Of a stretch of 64,000 bases of DNA, positions 1-11,210 are shown in pieces (the stretch's first letter is position 1; the number at the start of each line of letters is the position of its first letter). Origin of the DNA: Panopea generosa (lineage: Eukaryota > Mollusca > Bivalvia > Adapedonta > Hiatellidae); NCBI GenBank assembly GCA_029582155.1, contig CM055897.1, positions 10,406,482 to 10,470,481 on the forward strand, in the 5' to 3' direction. The position numbers were made by a program, and so were the translations under genes. The notes below the pieces were generated by a model, which was not told where the DNA came from, made no database searches, and saw only the letters and a program-made list of their open reading frames with translations.

Positions 1-76
1 ACCGCCCAGGAATATGCATGTAAAGATATTGAATTAATGATTTGTTCAAACTGGTCATTATTATTGACAAAATCAG

Positions 77-168
77 TAATGAAAAACCTTTAGGCCTACA
101 TACATATTAATGAAATACCTTTAGGCCTTCATACATATTAATGAAATACCATTAAGCCTACATACATT
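77..168. repeat. 31-bp tandem repeat, 3 copies
   Basis: Three consecutive copies of a unit beginning TAATGAAATACC and containing TTAGGCC, starting at 77, 108 and 139. No coding meaning is visible. Confidence 0.75.
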
Positions 169-173
169 CTCTA

Positions 174-230
174 AAACTGTAAATATCGCTAACACGATTT
201 CGATAATGTGACTCCGAAATTCAACCGGCG
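174..230. repeat. Arm of a dispersed palindromic element
   Basis: This stretch (AACTGTAAATATCGCT ... CCGAAATTCAACCGG) resembles the right arm of the palindromic element at 23298-23466 (TTAAATATTGCTTATAA ... CTGAAATTCACCCG). The matching left arm is not recognised here. It is probably a fragment of the same non-autonomous family. Confidence 0.45.
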
Positions 231-1293
231 TTTATTTGTTCTTTTAGTACACTATATGCATGTATATGTTACTAAATAAATATGTGTTTAAACGAACGTG
301 TTTTAAAGGAATCAGATCTTGTTACAGGTTAGAAAACCTTTCATTAGTTCATTTATTTATTAACATTACCTTTGATAATATATTTTTCTATAATTTTTTT
401 ATATATAATATAAGCATTTATCATTCCTAGTTGAAGTTTCACTATAATATTGATAATAGGTTATATATAATGTACTAATTGCTCCATTTTGATGTATTTT
501 AATTAGTGTTGTGTTCTATTTGATGGTTTTTTTTTTATAAGTGTTGTATATTTTTGTGTATTTAATTTGCTTATATATATATATATATGTGTGTCACTTA
601 CTTTGTCGTTAGCATGTATATGTCTGTAAAATTATCATATTATCCCAAAATAGGTTATACCATGTATACCATCGACTTAATTTCAACTCGGTTATTTAAA
701 TCAATAACGCAACCAAATTTAATCTGTGCACGTCTTTCGATATGTAGCTTTCATAAATTTAAAAACTTCTTTTATCGGCCTGGCACAAAGCTCCTATCAA
801 CAAATAAATATAGAATCAAGCCAAAGGTAATAAAGGTGAGTCGATCGAATAGTTGTATACGCCTGCAGATGAATAGCGGCTGCCATACATAATGGTGACA
901 CGAATTTTTAATAGGAATGTTGATTGCAAACAGCCCAGGTCGCGATTAGCATGTTAAAATGGGATTTTATAATTCCTACCTAGGCAAAGTATTAAAAGGA
1001 ATATATTAAAACACATTCCTATATAATCCTGTAAGAAGTTATTAACTATGTTAAAAAGCCAAATGGATTATCGACTTTAAGCAAGTTGGTCTCATTTTTA
1101 TAACCACGTTTATGAATACTGGATATTGTTTGGATACTTTCAACATGGAACCCGGGTAAGAACAAATATCCTTGGTAACGCTTCGTCGCCATATTTGATA
1201 TGATAAAAAAAACGACATATTTCGATTACAGATAACATAAACAAAAATAACAACACAATTAACACAAAAGGCAAGAAACGCATTTCAAATAAA
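231..1293. other. AT-rich intergenic DNA, no gene seen
   Basis: Open frames are short and unlike any family I recognise, for example 587-892. A short TA run lies near 572-588. Nothing else is supported. Confidence 0.5.
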
Positions 1294-1534
1294 CTGTCAT
1301 CTGGACTGTTCAAATATACTGTCATCTGGACTGTACAAATATGCTGTCATCTGGACTGTTCAAATATACTGTCATCTGGACTGTTCAAATATACTGTCAT
1401 CTGGACTGTACAAATATGCTGTCATCTGGACTGTACAAATATGCTGTCATCTGGACTGTACAAATATGCTGTCATCTGGACTGTACAAATAAACTGTCAT
1501 CTGGACTGTACAAATATACTGTCATCTGGACTGT
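1294..1534. repeat. 25-bp minisatellite, about 10 copies
   Basis: Near-identical units of CTGTCATCTGGACTGTACAA followed by ATATG or ATATA repeat every 25 bases. Variation is confined to a few positions (GTTC/GTAC and the last base). Because 75 bases is 25 codons, the array looks like a repeating open frame, which is an echo of the repeat and not a gene. Confidence 0.9.
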
Positions 1535-1821
1535 AAATTTAGTTCAAGTTTCATATCAAGGGTTCAAACAAAAGCCTTATCATAATTATGTTTGTTGTTT
1601 ACTGTAGTGTCCAACAAGAGATTTTAAACAACATTTTGTAGCATATAAATTTTTAAACAATTACTTGTATATTACATTCATTTAAAGAAATGCCATTCAA
1701 TAATTGAGCATGTTGAAGCTTATGTCTGTTAAAGCAATTATATTGCATTATATAGAAGAAACGCCGTAATTAGGCTGTGTTGTTTGGTGTTTAGATTCGT
1801 TTTCAAGTTTTCAGTGGCATT

Positions 1822-4195
1822 ACGACTGTGTCAACTTGAGACAATACATTACAACAACAATTACTTGAGACAGCGTCTACTTGAGGCAGTATTAGTACAA
1901 CGGTTTCTACTAGAGACAGTATTGTTACGACTGTGTCTACTTGAGACAATACATTACAGCAACGGTTTCTACTTGAGACAGCGTCTACTTGAGACAGTAT
2001 TATTACAACGGTTTCTACTTGAGACAGTATTGTTACGACTGTGTCTACTTGAGACAGTATTGTTACGACGGTTTCTACTTGAGACAGTATTGTTACGAGT
2101 GTGTCTACTTGAGACAGTATTGTTACGACTGTGTCTACTTGAGACAGTATTATTACAACGGTTTCTACTTGAGACAGTATTGTAACGATTGTGTCTACTT
2201 GAGACAGTATTGTTACGACTGTGTCTACTTGAGACAGTATTGTTACGACTGTGTCTACTTGACACAGTATTGTTACGACGGTTTCTACTTGAGACAGTAT
2301 TGTAACGACGGTTTCTACTTGAGACAGTATTGTTACGACGGTTTCTACTTGAGACAGTATTATTACAACGGTTTTTACTTGAGACAGTATTGTTACGACT
2401 GTGTCTACTTGAGATAGTATTGTTACGACTGTGTCTACTTGAGACAGAATTGTTACAACGGTTTCTACTTGAGACAGTATTGTTACGATTGTGTCTAATT
2501 GACACAGTATTGTTACGACTGTGTCTACTTGAGACAGAATTGTTACGACTGTGTCTAATTGAGACAGTATTGTTACGACGGTGTCTACTTGAGACAGTAT
2601 TATTACAACGGTTTCTACTTGAGACAGTATTGTTACGACTGTGTCTACTTGAGAGAGAATTGTTACAACGGTTTCTACTTGAGACAGTATTGTTGCGATT
2701 GTGTCTACTTGAGACAGTATTGTTACGACTGTGTCTACTTGATACAGAGTTATTACGACTGTGTCTTATTGAGACAGTATTGTTACGACTGTGTCTACTT
2801 GAGACAGTATTGTTACAACGGTTTCTACTTGAGACAGTATTGTTACAACTGTGTCTACTTGAGACAGAATTGTTACAACGGTTTCTACTTGAGACAGTAT
2901 TGTAACGATTGTGTCTACTTGAGACAGTATTGTTACGACTGTGTCTACTTGAGACAGTATTGTTACAACGGTTTCTACTTGAGACAGTATTGTTACAACG
3001 GTTTCTACTTGAGACAATATTGTTACGACTGTGTCTACTTGAGACAGTATTGTTACGACGGTTTCTACTTGAGACAGTATTGTTACGACGATTTCTACTT
3101 GAGACAGTATTATTACGACGGTTTCTACTTGAGACAGTATTGTTACAACGGTTTCTACTTGAGACAGTATTGTTTCGACTGTGTCTCCTTGAGACAGTAT
3201 TGTTACGACGATTTCTACTTGAGACAGTTTTGTTACGATTGTGTCTACTTGAGACAGTATTGTTACGACTGTGTCTACTTGAGACAGTATTGTTACAACG
3301 GTTTCTACTTGAGACAGTATTGTTACGATTGTGTCTACTTGAGACAGTATTTTTACGACAGTGACTGCTTGAGAAAGTTTTATTACGACTGTGTCTACTT
3401 AAGACAGTATTATTACAACTGTGTCTACTTGAGACACTATTAATACAACTATTTATTTGAGACACTATTATCTAGACTGTGACTATTTCATACCTTACTG
3501 AAACGACGGTGTCTATTTTAGACATTATTATTACGACTGTGTCTATAGGAAACACTTCTATTAGGATGACGTCTATTGAGACACTAATATTACGACGATG
3601 TCTACTTGAGACACTAATATTACGATGGTGACTACTTGAAACACTATTAATACGACTGTCTCTATTTGAGATACTATTATAAATCCGATGTCTACTTGAG
3701 ACACTATAAATAAATGTGTATATTTTAGTATTATTACGACTGTGTATACATGAGACAGTATTATTACGACTGTTTCTACATGGAACATTATTGTTACGAC
3801 TGTGTCTACTTGAGACAATATTGTTACGACTGTGTATACTTCAGACAGTATTATTACGACGTGTCTAATTGTCTAATTCAGACAGTATTATTACGACGTT
3901 GTCTACTTGAGATAGTATTATTACGACTGTGTATACTTGAGACAGTATTAATACTACAGCGTCTACTTGAGACAGTATTATTACTACAGCGTCTACTCGA
4001 GACAGTATTATTACGACTGTGTATACTTGAGACAGTATTATTACGACAGCGTCTACTTGAGAAAGTATTTTTACGACTTTGTCTACTTGAGACAGTATTA
4101 TTACGACTGTGTCTACTTGAGACAGTATTATTATGACTGTGTCTACTTGAGACACTATTATTACGACGGTTTCTCCTTAAGACAGTTTTATAATC
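1822..4195. repeat. 30-bp satellite array, about 2.4 kb
   Basis: Roughly 79 head-to-tail units of GTCTACTTGAGACAGTATTG followed by TTACGACTGT. A recurrent variant reads TTATTACAACGGTTTC at the junction. Units are very regular from about 1980 to 3450 and degenerate from about 3450 to 3760. Since 30 is a multiple of three, frames on both strands stay open, including 498 codons on the minus strand (1969-3465) with a 10-residue period. I read these as satellite echoes. The array ends about 470 bp before the TRPV-like start codon. Confidence 0.92.
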
Positions 4196-4668
4196 GCATC
4201 ATATCCTGTCTAGTCACATTATACTGACACCGTGGTCAACCGGTCTTAGAACTTTCATAAATGCCGTGAGTCTACGATTGCAGGTTAAATAACAACTGCG
4301 CTTGTAGAGACATATTGGAGTTATGTAAATCACCTGTTAGTAAGTATAATGCATGTAGAAGTATATATCTTTTTTTTTTATTTTCAGAGATCTTATTAGC
4401 AAGATACGGAAATGACGACAAAACTATAGGCCTACCATTAGTTCTTACTGCACAGTCATGGTTTACAATACCAGCGCTGAGTGCTGTCTTCGAGACGAAT
4501 ATAAACAGAATACATGGACTTGTATAAATGACAGTTTGTAGAAGGTATTTAACGATGCTCGCGAAAACATTGTTAAATGTTAATCACGTGTCATCACATA
4601 TATGACATGGTGATATAGTACTCTGCATTACTTCGTGGGTACATATCAATGTATAAACAGTAAAAGAT
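4196..4668 (+). other. 5' flank of TRPV-like gene, possible 5'UTR exon
   Basis: A pyrimidine tract ending TTTATTTTCAG at about 4386 looks like a 3' splice site. An untranslated exon may therefore begin near 4387 and run into the coding exon. An in-frame TAA at 4654 precedes the first ATG at 4669. No core promoter motif is clear. Confidence 0.3.
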
Positions 4669-7170
4669 ATGAGTCGTTTGACAATGGAACTAAACGCATA
4701 CAGTATCACAAGGGTATCTCCAAATCCGGATAACATGCCAACGGTTATAGATACACTATATGAGAAAATATGTCTTGGAGAAACAGAAAAAGCGGAAGAG
4801 ATAATATCAAAAATTAGAGATAATGGAGAAACGAGGACCCTTCTTCAACATTTTGCCGAGGAAGAAACGATTTTGCACGCTGCCATCAAATTCCGAGCGC
4901 AAAAATACATTATTTCCGAACTTATTGACACGTGTCCTGAACTTATTAGCGATTCTAGAAAATGTTCTGAGTTGTATAGAGGTCAGACTGCTCTCCATAT
5001 GGCGATAACTGGCGGTGATATAGAACTTGTTGGCATGTTGCTGAAAAAGGCGCACTCGCAAGGACCACGTACTATTGAAACTATTTTAAACAAACGCGCG
5101 ACCGGAACAAGATTTGAAAACACCGTGATGATGGGAGAACTTCCCTTAACAGTTGCTGCTCTCAAGTTGAACACATCAATGTTTGATAAGTTGCTGGAAT
5201 ATAATGTAAATGTTGTTGGGAGGAATAGTAATGGAGACAATATTTGTCATAGTTTGATAAAATATTCTCACTTGTATCCTGAAAAGCAACCTGAGATAAT
5301 GTTGATGTATGAGCATATTGCTAAGGTAACTATCTCCACCAACGTACTAAGCGGTCGTCTCCCGTCGTTGCGAGGTAGCGATTTGGCGAAAAACAATGTT
5401 CACATTTGGTTGATGACAAATAGAAATGGTTTAAATCCGCTCCAGTTGGCCGCAAGCTTGGGTCAGCAGCCGATCTTCAAATTTCTGATGGAAATGAAGG
5501 GGGTGTATTGCTACGTCAATTCAGAAGATGGATTATTTGACGTGGAACTGTATGACGTGACAGATATAGACGCAATCTCAGAATTAGATTTAAAGTCTCC
5601 AAAAGTAAAACCCCTTCCAGAAAACCACGTCAATAGTGCTACTTTAATGGAAACAACGAACAAAGAATATCCAGCTGCAGAAAAAGAGAAGAAGCATACC
5701 ATACCGACACTTGAAATGCTTTTCAAAAGCGACCCCGCAATCGCGTTTAAATTTATTCATTTATCACCGTTGAGATACGTTATCAACAGAAAATGGGTTT
5801 TTTATAGATGGTTTTATGCCATTTGGGGCTTTCTGCACATGTTGTTTATTGTAGGATATTCAGTGTATGCCGTGCGCAGATCGACAATTGACCAGTCAGA
5901 CGATAATGGTAACACAGTTTATGATAACCGAAACAAAATTGGAGAAGAAGGATTTGTCACATTTTACGTCGCTTTGAGTCTATCGTTTGCTGTACTGTAT
6001 TTACTGCAAGAGATTGTCCGAATGTTTAAGGGACGAATGCCGTGGAATTTAATTCACGTCATGAACTGCTACCATAATGGTCCATTCCGCCTTGTGTTGG
6101 TGTTGTTTTCAATAACAGTTTTTGCAGACTTTATATGGGTACTGGTGGACCCGTTATACGGAAATTTTCTGCTGATCATCTCAATGGTACTCGGCTGGTG
6201 GTTCATCGTGTTTTTCCTTCGCGGATTACGACAATTCAGCTTTTTCACTGTCATGATTCAAAAAATCTTGGTTGGCGATATGTTTAGATTCTCGATTATC
6301 ATTTCAATGGAACTCGTTGCTTTTACAACCGGTATATTTATTGTGTTCCAGGGGTCAACTAGTCCTGATGAGACCGTTCACGATTATGCAAAACTCATGG
6401 TGCTGATGTTTAAACTGATGTTTGGTTTCACCTCCTTAGATGCTCTTTTTGAAGCTCGACATCCCTGGTTCGCAGTGTGTCTATTTACAGCGTTTGTCTT
6501 GCTGACTTACGTGCTTATGATCAATTCCTTGATCGCCATGATGTCCAACACGTGCAGTTTGGTGTCTCAGAATCGTGATATACAATACCGCGTGCAGCAG
6601 TTGTCAATTATACTTTTCTTTGAGAGTATACTTCCGGGATGTTGTTTGCGATTGGTAGGCAAACCAAAAACTTGCGATTGGTACGACACTGAAATGGAGT
6701 GTTTTGTTAGAAGAAGACGATATTTTATGGAAGTGAGGTCTTTACATGAGGTGACAAAAAGTAAATCTCGACATACACCAAATCCTGAGACAATGCTAGA
6801 GACTATATTCCATACAGTTAGAAATATAAGTTTACCTTTAAAGAGCGTGTTTGAAAGTGAAAAAGAATCAAGCAATGTAAACAATGAACCGGTTGAGATT
6901 AGTAGAGCCACCTTGGGGAGCAATACAGAAACTGTAAACCATAGTAGTGACCGTATTCCCAAGTCTCCAAAAAAGCACAAAAAGAAACGCTCAAAGAAAC
7001 CAAAATCGGATAAAGAAACAGTATCTTCTGAGTTGATTGATATTGATAAAGAAGCGGACACGGAGAATCCACAACCAAACATATACGCGGAGTACAATGA
7101 AGGTGTCTTCATTACACCGAACTCTACTACACTGGAGGTTCACCCCTTTGCAAATACGGAAGAGGACTAA
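4669..7170 (+). CDS. TRPV-type transient receptor potential cation channel
   Basis: This predicts an 833-residue tetrameric cation channel of the plasma membrane. The N-terminal half has ankyrin repeats in TRPV order: GQTALHMAITGGDIELV near residue 105, GELPLTVAA near 155, NSNGDNICHSLI after it, and NGLNPLQLAASLGQQPIF near 255. Six hydrophobic segments follow (about 381-402, 429-453, 472-493, 498-520, 538-562 and 602-628), with a pore loop at about 573-600. The filter region reads MFGFTSLD, not the vertebrate TRPV GMGD/IGMG form. After S6 comes NSLIAMMSNT, the TRPV NMLIALM motif. The C-tail is long with a lysine-rich stretch near 765-783. Length matches the family (about 730-870). ATG 4669 is the first after an in-frame TAA; 4687 is an alternative. 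The coding region has no intron, unlike vertebrate TRPV genes, so a retrocopy origin is possible. The ligand cannot be told. Confidence 0.88.
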   Translation: MSRLTMELNAYSITRVSPNPDNMPTVIDTLYEKICLGETEKAEEIISKIRDNGETRTLLQHFAEEETILHAAIKFRAQKYIISELIDTCPELISDSRKCSELYRGQTALHMAITGGDIELVGMLLKKAHSQGPRTIETILNKRATGTRFENTVMMGELPLTVAALKLNTSMFDKLLEYNVNVVGRNSNGDNICHSLIKYSHLYPEKQPEIMLMYEHIAKVTISTNVLSGRLPSLRGSDLAKNNVHIWLMTNRNGLNPLQLAASLGQQPIFKFLMEMKGVYCYVNSEDGLFDVELYDVTDIDAISELDLKSPKVKPLPENHVNSATLMETTNKEYPAAEKEKKHTIPTLEMLFKSDPAIAFKFIHLSPLRYVINRKWVFYRWFYAIWGFLHMLFIVGYSVYAVRRSTIDQSDDNGNTVYDNRNKIGEEGFVTFYVALSLSFAVLYLLQEIVRMFKGRMPWNLIHVMNCYHNGPFRLVLVLFSITVFADFIWVLVDPLYGNFLLIISMVLGWWFIVFFLRGLRQFSFFTVMIQKILVGDMFRFSIIISMELVAFTTGIFIVFQGSTSPDETVHDYAKLMVLMFKLMFGFTSLDALFEARHPWFAVCLFTAFVLLTYVLMINSLIAMMSNTCSLVSQNRDIQYRVQQLSIILFFESILPGCCLRLVGKPKTCDWYDTEMECFVRRRRYFMEVRSLHEVTKSKSRHTPNPETMLETIFHTVRNISLPLKSVFESEKESSNVNNEPVEISRATLGSNTETVNHSSDRIPKSPKKHKKKRSKKPKSDKETVSSELIDIDKEADTENPQPNIYAEYNEGVFITPNSTTLEVHPFANTEED

Positions 7171-7210
7171 ACAACAGTTATTAGATAAAATATTCAAAAT
7201 ATAGATGCTG

Positions 7211-7350
7211 CTTGGATAGAGTGTTTGCCGCTCATACCAGAGGTTGCTGATTTGCTCCCCCGCTTGAACGATGGCTCTAAAACACACACTCAGTACTGGT
7301 TTTATCCAGGAAGCGAACTCCAGAGCGGTTCATATATAAACTCTGAGCTT
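7211..7350 (+). repeat. tRNA-derived SINE, family A
   Basis: The head carries GGATAGAGTGTTTGCCGCTC and a B-box-like stretch. The body reads CACTCAGTACTGGTTTTATC then CAGGAAGCGAACTCCAGAG. The same body occurs at 19450 (+), 9805 (-), 28215 (-), 30045 (-) and, decayed, 56625 (-). Confidence 0.7.
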
Positions 7351-8490
7351 TCTTTGTAATAAATTAGTAAACTCATTTTGATTAGGTGATTTAGACTTAA
7401 ACCGCATGTGAATAAAATACACTTGTATAGTGTTATATAATATCAAGAGAAAAAAGCTAAATTTGTCCCACAGACGGGCATATTCTCGTACATGCTCAAA
7501 ACAATGAAATGAAATGGAATACATTTTCCAGACTATTGTCTATATTAAAAGAAATAAGCATAATCTAGATAAAAAGAGCCGTTGATGAATATAAGTTCTT
7601 TTTTGTAACTTCTATACTTATTTATGCTAGTTACATATGGAATTTTATAAGTTCTAGCTAGTAAATGTTCTATTAGTAATGTAGGAATTTAATGGGAATA
7701 ATACACCAGAACTTGTTAAATTAAGCATTTTATTTTTTTAGCCTTTGCAAAAAGACGTTCTATAACAAATAGCTGATAAATATAAGCATCCGCAAAAAAC
7801 ATTTTGTAAAAAAAGTATTTGAATATAACTACAACGTACATTTATAACAATATTGAAATGTTGATATTATATATGAATGCGCGTGGGATGTGCGCTGACT
7901 TATAATGTGTGCATGAATGTGTATGCATGTGCTATATGTACATGTTAGTTACTTGACTTGTTATTTGTTTATCAGTTTAACTATTTACATGTTATTGCAA
8001 CATTTGTAATTTGGTGAGAAACTATGTGTAGTTTAACTCAATAAAAGCCTTTCTTCTTTTCTTTCTTCATTTCTGTTTTCTAATTGTTAGAAACCTGGCT
8101 TAAATACTCATGAAAAACATTACGGGATTAATATGTAACAGCTGACAATAAATGCTTAACTTGTATCCCAACACATTATGTCGACTATTACATCACCTGG
8201 TATAATACCAACCATAAATATCTGCTTATATAACGGTAGTCTAATGTTACAATTAAGCAAATGTGACTCTTGACAAATATGTGAATAATCTGTTGTTTTA
8301 TTTGGTATTTTCCATTGTGACGGTACTTTGATCTTGTGTTTTAAACAATGTATAAACATATGTATCACCTAAAGTCCGACCTGTCTAGGATAAACTGTTT
8401 ATTATCAATTATTGTATATAGTGCAATACAATAAATATAGCGATTTAATTAACAAATAAGCTTCTAGTACCATTTTTCAAGTCTTTGGTA
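7351..8490. other. 3' flank of TRPV-like gene and intergenic DNA
   Basis: AATAAA-type signals occur near 7359, 7410 and 8040. One may end the TRPV-like transcript, but I cannot tell which. No other gene is seen. Confidence 0.35.
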
Positions 8491-8572
8491 CGATCCGGCT
8501 GGAGATTGGACCAACGACCTTTCGCATGCGAGACGCACGCTCTGCCACTAGACCACCTCTGCGGTTCTCGGA
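8491..8572 (-). repeat. tRNA-like sequence, SINE head or tRNA relic
   Basis: The minus strand reads GGTCTAGTGGCAGAGCG, an A-box-like D arm, then an anticodon-like CTCGCAT loop and GTTGGTCCAATCTCC, a poor B box. The arms do not pair well, so a working tRNA gene is unlikely. Confidence 0.4.
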
Positions 8573-9306
8573 AAATTAGTAAACACATACATTTTCGTAT
8601 ACAATAAGTAACAACCGTTCTTAATTAACTGGCTGCTAATTAAGAAATACACATTTTGATTTATTTCGTCTTTTTTTTCAGTGAACAGAGCTTTTTTAAA
8701 AATGTAACACGTACACAAACATGTAATTTAAATCGTTTTATTTCTTATTATTGAAATGGTTCCATGAGACTTTCAGGGGATCGATGAGAAATATATGTAG
8801 TAGACAATTATTCAAATATCCTTATATTCACCTGACATGTATAACTACATATAGCACGCATAGGACGAAGTAGAATGTTTACTTTTCTACCATGTACCGA
8901 CCTGTTGTTTGCTTTCTGTGATAACACAATATTTATTTCTTTAACGTACTTATCTGTGTCCTCGACAGAAGTTGAACGTATGTGTACACACCATTACATC
9001 ACCTTGACCTCATTTAGTAAATGTGCTTAACCTCATGCTTTGACCTATTGCTCGCTCAGTATCTATGTTCTTTTTGCAGAATATCACCAGATAAAGGACA
9101 GTGTAAGTCGGCTATCAACAAGTGCTATGACACTATCAAAGTTTAAACATACGCAATCATGTGATTCTAGACCCACATATCTCACATGCGCAGCATCCAA
9201 ACTTATAAGACATATACTTGTATCAAAAATACTGGACGTAACAGCTAACCCGTCACTTTTGTATATCCAATAGCCTCGGCAAAATATTGAGTAGCGTTAT
9301 TAAAAA
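8573..9306. other. Intergenic, no gene seen
   Basis: AT-rich sequence with only short open frames (for example 9040-9273) that match nothing I know. Confidence 0.4.
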
Positions 9307-9307
9307 G

Positions 9308-9588
9308 CGTATACGACATTAACAGACAATTATGTATACGACATTAACAGACAATTATGTATACGACATTAACAGACATTTATGTATACGACATTAACAG
9401 ACAATTATGTATACGACATTAACAGACATTTATGTATACGACATTAACAGACAATTATGTATACGACATTAACAGACATTTATGTATACGACATTAACAG
9501 ACAATTATGTATACGACATTAACAGACAATTATGTATACGACATTAACAGACAATTATGTATACGACATTAACAGACAATTATGTATT
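9308..9588. repeat. 25-bp minisatellite, 11 copies
   Basis: Eleven units of GTATACGACATTAACAGACA followed by ATTAT or TTTAT. The two variants partly alternate in the first half of the array and then become uniform. Confidence 0.93.
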
Positions 9589-9804
9589 GAATTTATAAAG
9601 CCTAAATATTCTTTCTCATGCAAGTCAAAATTTCAAGGAAAATACATAAAATATCCGGTACATGAAATGTCAGGTGGCGGGTTGATTGTTCCGTTCAGTA
9701 CATAGTGACTCACTTTGACAATAATATTTTTCACAGTCTAGTTTCAAAACTGATAGGCTTCATTAAGAATATTTTAATTTATGATAGTTTATTTTAACTC
9801 GATT

Positions 9805-9968
9805 GCGAAGAAAACTCAAGTTGATATGAACCGCTCTCGAGTCCACCTCCTGGGTAGAACCAGTACTGGGAGTTGTTTATTGAGATGTCATTGAGTCGAG
9901 CTGGGGATAGAACCGCAACCTCTAGTGCGAGCGACCAACACTCTATTCACTAGACTACCGCACCGCTT
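9805..9968 (-). repeat. SINE family A, minus orientation
   Basis: The reverse complement matches the 7211 copy: CGCTCTCGAGTCCACCTCC and AGAACCAGTACTGGGAG are its body. GAGCTGGGGATAGAACCGC followed by CTAGACTACCGC is the tRNA-like head read backwards. Confidence 0.75.
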
Positions 9969-10161
9969 AAAGAACGTTTTGATAACTTAGAATCTGGAAA
10001 ACAAATTATCTCATAGTAATGAACTTCAGCAAAGCATTTGTAATGTTGATCATAATACCTAAACACTCTTAATTTTGGAAAAAAAATAGAATCCAAACAG
10101 TAATTGTAAAGAGTGGCATGTCAAAGTCTGCCCTGGTCATGTACGGTTTACCCAAAAAGTC

Positions 10162-10163
<2 letters not shown>

Positions 10164-10234
<71 letters not shown>

Positions 10235-10250
10235 AGAGAGAGAGAGATGA
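10164..10250. repeat. (TC)n / (GA)n microsatellite
   Basis: About 65 bases of CT dinucleotides with one interruption, followed by TATA and a short GA run that forms an inverted repeat with it. Confidence 0.95.
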
Positions 10251-10254
10251 TTAG

Positions 10255-10600
10255 CCAGATTACCTTCTGACCCCCAAATCCTTCAAAATGATCTCAAGAG
10301 CCTTGAAAAATGGGAAGACAATTGGTCAATGAAATTTAAAATAGAGATAAATGTGAAGTTATTAGAATAATAAAAGGATGGAAAAACACCATAATGTATC
10401 AACATAAATTACACAATGCAAAACTTAACAAGGAATGCAAAATATCTAAGCGTCACATTTAAATTCTCAACACGTTGACAATGTAGCATCCAAGGCAAAT
10501 AACACGCTCAAATGTATTAACTGAAGCGTACACACATATAATCAGAATTAACACACCTAGCAGCGTTTTGTATAAAACAATAGCCTACCCAATAGCATAA
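10255..10600 (+). pseudogene. Decayed LINE reverse transcriptase fragment
   Basis: Across shifting plus-strand frames the residues read like the end of a jockey/CR1-type reverse transcriptase domain. LQNDLKSLEKWE is at about 10281, then a KCEVIRI-like stretch, a KYLSV-like stretch and HVDNVASKANNTL near 10470-10515. Several stops and frame changes interrupt it, so it is not functional. Family placement is by motif resemblance only. Confidence 0.55.
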
Positions 10601-10839
10601 GCTCTTGGATTTCATTAAGAATAAAAGCCAAGAGGTTCCCAGCCTGGAGTTCCTAGGCAGGAGGGGATTGAACAAGGGGTCAAAACCTATGATGTGTCCA
10701 AAAAGGAGGGTCAAAGCTGTACATCGCATTATGCAAAAGAAAAAGAGGTCAAAACATCATATGTCCAAAAACAGGGGTCAAAACGGCGGCACATAGATAC
10801 TAGCCAAGATATAGGGAGTGCCTCCTCGGGTTTACCTCT

Positions 10840-11210
10840 TTCTTCTTTCAGTGATGGGGCATTGTCGTACAATTGCGTGAATGTGAGGCGCGAAAAGGTA
10901 GACTCGCTAAATTCTCTGAAGTCCTCTAATGTTTTGGCTAATGGAAGTTGGTTCCAGGTCCTGACGCCTGAAGGGAAGAAGGGGTGTAGATAGGAGTATT
11001 TCCTGCAGAATGCTTTGTAGGCATGTAGGTAACGTAGGTGCGGAATACCGTGTAGGCATCAATGTTGACAAGACTGTATGCTTCTATGAATGATACATGC
11101 TCGTGTATGGGAACCCCAGACTTGGAAAACACACCCCAGAAATGGTCTAACCAGGGCCGTGCAGCATTGGGCGCTGACGTCATAGTTGGCAGCTGTATAT
11201 ATTTCTCCAC
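10840..11210 (-). pseudogene. Possible second LINE 3' fragment
   Basis: On the minus strand, YSYLHPFFPSGVRTWNQLP (about 10945-11005) resembles the 'SFFPRTIxxWNxLP' tail that ends many LINE reverse transcriptase proteins. The upstream part continues in another frame. Being on the opposite strand, it is not part of the fragment at 10255. Confidence 0.4.

Noticed and set aside
587-892. 101-codon open frame near the window start
   Set aside because: No homology I can recognise and no supporting context. Such lengths are expected by chance in AT-rich DNA.
1969-3465. 498-codon minus-strand open frame, Ser/Arg/Asn-rich with 10-residue period
   Set aside because: It follows exactly the 30-bp satellite and neighbouring frames are equally open. 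There is no sequence outside the repeat and no known family.
8491-8572. Functional tRNA gene on the minus strand
   Set aside because: The anticodon stem is mismatched and the B box is poor.
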